A DNA stretch of 64,000 bases from Vulcanimicrobiota bacterium (GTDB taxonomy: Bacteria; Vulcanimicrobiota; Vulcanimicrobiia; Vulcanimicrobiales; Vulcanimicrobiaceae): assembly GCA_027306785.1 (NCBI GenBank), contig DAHUZB010000024.1:62001-126000 (forward strand), in the 5' to 3' direction. Made by a program: the position numbers and the translations under genes. Below, in pieces: positions 60,369 through 64,000 of the stretch; position 1 is the stretch's first letter, and the number at the start of each line of letters is the position of its first letter. The notes under the pieces were generated by a model. That model was not told where the DNA came from. It did no database searches and was given only the letters and a program-made list of their open reading frames with translations.

Positions 60369-60974
60369 TTACCGCGGTCCGCCCGATCCCAGACCCGGGT
60401 TGGGATTGACGTTATCGAACCACTTTTCTTTCGGGCGATACGCTGCCGTGAACGGAACGCGCTCTTTCGAGTCCGTGAGCATGCCGAGCATATCGGTCGT
60501 ACCGTCGATCCGTCCTTCGAAGAGCATCGTCGATCCGTCGTTCAGCGAGACGATCAGGCGAATGTTCGTGCCGTCGAGCGATCCCGCGACCGGGTAACGC
60601 TTGTTGTTCTTGGTGAGATAGATGCCGGTGAGCGTCGTGCCGACCTGTTTGAGCTTGAAGTGCTCGTAGTCGGTGTTCGCGCCGCGCTGAATCTGGATCT
60701 CCCACACGCCGTCGAGGCCTTCTCGGGCGTCGGGGGGTGGCGTCGCCATGCGATTCGCAGGCTTCGCCGACTTGGCGCTCGGGGCGCCTTTCGGACCGCC
60801 GGGGCCGAACAGTTTATCGAGCGCGTTCGGCGTTGCCGATGCGGCGGGCGTGGGAGCGGCGGCGCTCGCGGTCGGCGGCGGCGTCGCGGGCGGAAGGGTC
60901 GGGGGCGGAGGCGGCGGGGTCGGCGCGGCTGCGATCAGCGCGACTGCCGCAAGAGCGAGACTCGGATATTTCAC
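60369..60974 (-). CDS. Secreted Pro/Ala-rich hypothetical protein
   Basis: A protein of 201 residues, not recognised. An N-terminal hydrophobic segment (LALAAVALIAAAP) is followed by about 50 residues of Pro/Ala/Thr low-complexity sequence and then a basic KSAKPANR stretch. The remaining 115 residues form a small beta domain (GVWEIQIQRGANTDYEHFKLKQVGTTLTG), like a lipocalin-type or avidin-like barrel strand pattern. It starts at a GTG overlapping the upstream gene's stop by 4 bases. It is probably periplasmic or anchored. Confidence 0.6.
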   Translation of the reverse strand: MKYPSLALAAVALIAAAPTPPPPPPTLPPATPPPTASAAAPTPAASATPNALDKLFGPGGPKGAPSAKSAKPANRMATPPPDAREGLDGVWEIQIQRGANTDYEHFKLKQVGTTLTGIYLTKNNKRYPVAGSLDGTNIRLIVSLNDGSTMLFEGRIDGTTDMLGMLTDSKERVPFTAAYRPKEKWFDNVNPNPGLGSGGPR

Positions 60975-61465
60975 GTCGGCTGCACTTCTGGGGTCGCCGT
61001 CGGAATCTTGCGTATATCGTGCGGAAGCGGGATCCGACGGATGCGCGTGTCAATCGAAGCGCTCGCTTGCACGGCCGCTACGTCGGCCGCCAACTGCGAG
61101 ACGGCGGGCGAGAGCGGCGCGCATTGCAGATCGACCGAGAGATAGTCGTGCCAGAGCACGGTCGTGCGCGTCCCGAACGACGCGCTTTTCATGCAGGCGC
61201 GCGGCGTGCCGGGTTCGGCGCGCGCGGCGACCACGTCGCGAAAGAAGCGCTCCGCCGTCTCGGGGGCGACGCGAAAGTAGCGTTGCTGACGGCCTTGTTC
61301 GATCAGCATGGCGGAGCCGTCGGACCAGAGTTTGATCTCGTAGGCGGCGGTGTTGGTCGAGCCGGAGTTGCGGATGATCCCGCCGTCACGGATCGGGGAG
61401 GCGGACGCCGCCGCCGTCAGGGCGGCGAGCGCGAGCAGCGGAAGGGCGGTTCGGATGGTCATCAT
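60971..61465 (-). CDS. Secreted hypothetical protein
   Basis: A protein of 164 residues, not recognised. A signal peptide (MMTIRTALPLLALAALTAAASA) leads a domain with two Cys (RACMKS and DLQCAP) that could form a disulfide. The segment AYEIKLWSDGSAMLIEQG looks like paired beta-strands. I chose the ATG at 61465; the next codon is also ATG, and AGGAG lies directly in front with very short spacing. The frame continues to a TTG 33 bases upstream. It forms a two-gene unit with the 201-residue protein. Confidence 0.6.
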   Translation of the reverse strand: MMTIRTALPLLALAALTAAASASPIRDGGIIRNSGSTNTAAYEIKLWSDGSAMLIEQGRQQRYFRVAPETAERFFRDVVAARAEPGTPRACMKSASFGTRTTVLWHDYLSVDLQCAPLSPAVSQLAADVAAVQASASIDTRIRRIPLPHDIRKIPTATPEVQPT

Positions 61466-61570
61466 CTCCTCGGATGGCTTGCTACCGAAGGAACGCAACT
61501 CCTGGGGCCGCGGTTCGCCTCTGTCGGGAAAGTCGCAGGTCGGCGCACGCCCCGGGGGGCTTTGACAGCC

Positions 61571-61580
61571 CTGCTATAAT
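61571..61580 (+). promoter_or_regulatory. Extended -10 promoter close to the rpmE start
   Basis: TGCTATAAT (61572-61580) is a perfect extended -10 element. A TTGACA lies upstream at 61562-61567, but with only 7 bases between, too close to serve as its -35. Transcription from this -10 would begin near 61587, within three bases of the rpmE GTG (61590), giving a nearly leaderless mRNA. Confidence 0.5.
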
Positions 61581-61589
61581 CGAGGGGCT

Positions 61590-61862
61590 GTGAAACAGAA
61601 TATCCACCCGACTTGGCATCCGGAAGCGCGCGTTCACTGCGCGTGCGGCAACGTTTTTTCGACCGGCTCGACGATGAAAGATATCTCCGTCGAGATCTGT
61701 TCGGCGTGTCACCCGCTCTTCACCGGCCAGCAGAAGCTGGTCGACACCGCGGGTCGCGTCGATAAGTTCAACCAGCGTGCCGCCGCCGCCGAGAAGAAGA
61801 AGGCCGAAGCCGCCGCCCGTAAGGCCGCCAAGGAAGCGAAAGCGACCGCCGTCGAGGCGTAG
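61590..61862 (+). CDS. rpmE: 50S ribosomal protein L31
   Basis: A protein of 90 residues. [28 protein letters not shown] and the [25 protein letters not shown] segment identify L31; four Cys in CAC and CSAC form the zinc-binding (C+) type. The C-terminal 25 residues are an Ala/Lys-rich helical tail that is longer than the E. coli protein (70 residues). The gene starts with GTG; GAGGGG just before it lies inside the promoter. Followed by a terminator-like hairpin and then prfA, a common order. Confidence 0.95.
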   Translation: MKQNIHPTWHPEARVHCACGNVFSTGSTMKDISVEICSACHPLFTGQQKLVDTAGRVDKFNQRAAAAEKKKAEAAARKAAKEAKATAVEA

Positions 61863-61881
61863 CTTCGTAGACTCGATTCCG

Positions 61882-61910
61882 AGACGGGCCGCTCTGCGGC
61901 TCGTCTTTTT
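61882..61910 (+). terminator. Rho-independent terminator after rpmE
   Basis: An 11-bp stem (61882-61892 with 61896-61906; one G-T pair), TCT loop and a T-run that ends 7 bases before the prfA ATG. It could terminate most rpmE transcripts and leave some readthrough into prfA. It also lies where the prfA ribosome binding site would be expected, and no good site is visible there. Confidence 0.85.
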
Positions 61911-61916
61911 ATTGCA

Positions 61917-63017
61917 ATGTCCGATTTGAACGCAAGCGTCCTCACGCGACTCGACACGATGGTCCGACGTTTCGACGAGATCGAAGCGGAATTGGCCAAT
62001 CCCGTCGGCGGTTTCGATCAAGCGCGTTTCACCGCGCTCGTGAAAGAACGCGCGCAGATGGAAGAGACCGTCGCCGCGTATCGCGTCTACCGCAAAACGC
62101 TCGACGATCTCGTTGCGAACGATGCGCTGCTGCGCGAGACGAGCGATCCCGAACTGCGCGAACTCGCCGAAGACGAAGGCAAGGAGCTGCGCGCACGGCG
62201 CGAGGAGTTGCAGGATCGTCTGCAGCTGCTCATGATCCCGAAGGATCCGAACGACGGAAAAGACGTCTTCATCGAGGTTCGCGCGGGCGCGGGCGGCGAT
62301 GAGGCGGCGATCTTCGCGGGCGATCTCGCGCGCATGTACATGCGTTTTGCCGAGTCGCGCGGGATGCGCGTCGAGCTCGTCTCGGAGAACGAGAGCGAGG
62401 CGGGCGGCTACAAGGAGATCGTCTTCGGCGTCAAGGGCGAATCGCCGTACCGCACCTTCAAACACGAATCGGGCGTGCATCGCGTGCAGCGCGTGCCCGC
62501 GACCGAAGCGCAAGGTCGCATCCACACCTCGACCGCGACGGTCGCCGTGCTGCCCGAGGTCGACGAAGACGTCGATATCGAGATCAAGGCCGCCGACCTG
62601 CACATCGACACCTACAAAGCCTCCGGCGCGGGCGGTCAGTACGTCAACAAGACCGAATCCGCGATCCGCATCACGCACATCCCGTCGGGCATCATCGTGG
62701 CCTCGCAGCAGGAGCGTTCGCAGACGCAAAACCGCGAGAAGGCGATGCAGATGCTGCGGGCCATGCTCTACGAGCGCCAACAGCGCGAAAAAGAAGAAGC
62801 GATGGGCTCGCTGCGCCGCAGTCAGGTCGGCACGGGCGATCGTTCGGAGAAGATCCGCACCTATAACTTTCCGCAAGATCGCGTGACGGATCATCGCATC
62901 AATCGCAGCTACGGCAACATTCGCGGCATCATGGACGGCGACATCGGCTCGATCGTCGACGATCTGCTCGCCGACGAACAGGCGAAGCTGCTCGCGGGAG
63001 AGACGGTCGCCGGCTGA
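61917..63017 (+). CDS. prfA: Peptide chain release factor 1
   Basis: A protein of 366 residues. The GGQ motif sits in [20 protein letters not shown]-like context (residue about 240), and the stop-codon reading PAT tripeptide is in [17 protein letters not shown], which marks RF1 (RF2 has SPF). It releases the peptide at UAA and UAG. Length and domain order are normal. Its ATG lies directly after the rpmE hairpin, and prmC, whose product methylates the GGQ glutamine, follows after one base. Confidence 0.96.
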   Translation: MSDLNASVLTRLDTMVRRFDEIEAELANPVGGFDQARFTALVKERAQMEETVAAYRVYRKTLDDLVANDALLRETSDPELRELAEDEGKELRARREELQDRLQLLMIPKDPNDGKDVFIEVRAGAGGDEAAIFAGDLARMYMRFAESRGMRVELVSENESEAGGYKEIVFGVKGESPYRTFKHESGVHRVQRVPATEAQGRIHTSTATVAVLPEVDEDVDIEIKAADLHIDTYKASGAGGQYVNKTESAIRITHIPSGIIVASQQERSQTQNREKAMQMLRAMLYERQQREKEEAMGSLRRSQVGTGDRSEKIRTYNFPQDRVTDHRINRSYGNIRGIMDGDIGSIVDDLLADEQAKLLAGETVAG

Positions 63018-63018
63018 G

Positions 63019-63849
63019 ATGCGCGCGGACGAGCTGCTGCAGGCGCTGCTCCGCGATGAACGCCTCGATGCGGGGGAAGCCGAGATGCTGCTCGCGCACG
63101 TGTGCGGCCGCGCGCGCTCCTGGGTGCGTGCGCACGATGATGCCGAGCTCGCTCCCGAAATCTGCATGGCAATGCGCGCGCTCGCCGCGCGTCGCGCCGC
63201 GGGTGAACCGTTTGCATACGTCGTCGGGAGTGCGGGCTTTTACGGTCGGGAGTTTCTCGTCGATGCGCGCGTGCTCGTGCCGCGTCCCGAGACCGAGCAT
63301 CTGATCGACGACGCGCGCGCGTTCCTACGCGAACGTGCCGCTCCCCGTATCGCCGACATCGGCACCGGCAGCGGCGCGATCGCCTGCACGCTCGCCGCCG
63401 AGATTGCGCAGGCGCAGGTGGACGCGGTCGATCTTTCCGGCGATGCACTCGACGTGGCCCGGGAGAACGCCGCGCGCCTCGGCGTCGCCGATCGCGTGCA
63501 CCTCTTCCGCGGCGATCTGCTGCAGCCGCTCGCCGGTCGCCGCTACGACGCGATCCTCGCGAATCTCCCCTACGTGCCGACCGCCGCCATCTCCGCGGCC
63601 CCCGATCCGGTCAGCTTCGAGCCGCGGCTCGCCTTGGACGGCGGACCCGACGGTCTCGCGTGTTACCGCCGCCTCCTGGTCGCGGCGCCGGATGCGCTCG
63701 CTCCGCACGGGGCGCTCTACCTCGAGGCGGCGCCGCCGCTCATGGAGGGGCTGCGCGCGCTCGTCGCGGAGCGGATGCCGGGTGCCGAGGTGCGCGTCGA
63801 GCACGATTACGGCGGCCGCGAGCGTTTCGTTCGAATCGTACCGAGGTAG
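63019..63849 (+). CDS. prmC: Release factor glutamine methyltransferase
   Basis: A protein of 276 residues. The N-terminal helical domain binds the release factor; the SAM-binding motif I reads [16 protein letters not shown] near residue 112. The catalytic NPPY motif appears here as NLPY ([10 protein letters not shown]) near 175. It methylates the glutamine of the GGQ motif in RF1 and RF2. The replacement of the first Pro by Leu is seen in other family members to my knowledge and need not abolish activity. Located one base after prfA, as usual. Confidence 0.92.
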   Translation: MRADELLQALLRDERLDAGEAEMLLAHVCGRARSWVRAHDDAELAPEICMAMRALAARRAAGEPFAYVVGSAGFYGREFLVDARVLVPRPETEHLIDDARAFLRERAAPRIADIGTGSGAIACTLAAEIAQAQVDAVDLSGDALDVARENAARLGVADRVHLFRGDLLQPLAGRRYDAILANLPYVPTAAISAAPDPVSFEPRLALDGGPDGLACYRRLLVAAPDALAPHGALYLEAAPPLMEGLRALVAERMPGAEVRVEHDYGGRERFVRIVPR

Positions 63850-63883
63850 GCGCGCCGCGCGGCGCGAAAAGACACATCCCGAG

Positions 63884-64000
63884 ATGGCGAAGTATATTTT
63901 CTTTACCGGCGGTGTCGTGAGTTCGCTCGGTAAAGGCATCACGGCGGCCTCGCTCGGGCGGCTGCTCAAAGCTCGCGGCATCACCTCCTCGATCCAAAAG
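63884..64000 (+). CDS. pyrG: CTP synthase, N-terminal part
   Basis: Only the first 39 residues lie in the window. [20 protein letters not shown] with the following [11 protein letters not shown] is the conserved start of the synthetase domain with its P-loop-like [10 protein letters not shown] motif. The enzyme makes CTP from UTP with glutamine and ATP. The 34-base gap before it contains the short palindrome GCGCGCCGCGCGGCGCG-like sequence and no clear promoter. Confidence 0.95.
   Translation, partial: MAKYIFFTGGVVSSLGKGITAASLGRLLKARGITSSIQK

Noticed and set aside
61562-61580. A standard sigma-70 promoter made of TTGACA and TATAAT before rpmE
   Set aside because: Both hexamers are perfect, but only 7 bases separate them, far below the required 16-18; only the extended -10 is kept.

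Overview
The window is a GC-rich (clearly over 60% by eye), almost completely coding bacterial chromosome segment. It has many GTG and TTG starts, very frequent 1-4 base start/stop overlaps, and no rRNA, tRNA, transposase or CRISPR that I could see. The canonical run rpsB-tsf-pyrH-frr-uppS-cdsA-dxr-rseP-ispG, the proline-tRNA ligase of archaeal type, a stalk-domain (copper amine oxidase N-terminal) protein, a fused cysNC and the partial flagellar gene suggest a non-proteobacterial environmental lineage. Candidatus Eremiobacterota (WPS-2) or a relative is my best guess, but it is an inference from gene style and not a phylogenetic result.

Layout. 1-4653: end of a flagellar export-chaperone pair, then a leftward unit of a PHP phosphoesterase, an ExeA-like ATPase, an unrecognised 498-residue protein and a glycosyltransferase. 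4697-8105: sulfate activation (cysD, cysNC) with a TauE/SafE transporter. 8123-20308: surface-glycan region. Its core (about 10289-18566) is visibly less GC-rich than its flanks and holds WecE aminotransferase, NeuD/PglD-like acetyltransferase, WbqC protein, methyltransferases, an FkbM methyltransferase, a probable 2OG-Fe(II) oxygenase, a beta-propeller protein and glycosyltransferases. The rfbA/rfbB pair can make the dTDP-4-keto-6-deoxyglucose that WecE would use. 20395-20691: a small coiled-coil gene made of 21-bp repeats. 20830-28914: translation, UMP kinase, isoprenoid and phospholipid genes; dxr carries an in-frame insert built of palindromic repeats. 28914-41342: mixed envelope and metabolic genes, including an Amj-type lipid II flippase, an M16 peptidase, and a membrane trio of GT39-like transferase, GtrA and PIG-V-like transferase.

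41394-47447: central metabolism (class II fructose bisphosphatase, a dihydrolipoamide-dehydrogenase-like enzyme) followed by a split glutamine-dependent NAD synthetase (nitrilase-family subunit plus NadE), a siroheme-type dehydrogenase and CinA. 47522-49255: an S8 subtilase lipoprotein. 49268-54332: a leftward, fully overlapping five-gene operon (CoA-binding protein, LuxE-like acyl-protein synthetase, LuxC-like acyl reductase, class III aminotransferase, Gfo/Idh oxidoreductase). No luciferase is present. I read it as a probable carboxylate-to-aldehyde-to-amine pathway, and it is the most interesting unit here. 54374-56166: leuC-leuD. 56305-60272: a poly-Gly lipoprotein coupled to an S53 sedolisin lipoprotein. 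60369-61465: two small secreted proteins. 61590-64000: rpmE-prfA-prmC and the start of pyrG.

There is no gene-free stretch longer than about 140 bases. Intergenic signals I could support are three clear rho-independent terminators, an rpsB-tsf attenuator-type hairpin, two extended -10 promoters and a leader with alternative pairings before the 56305 gene.
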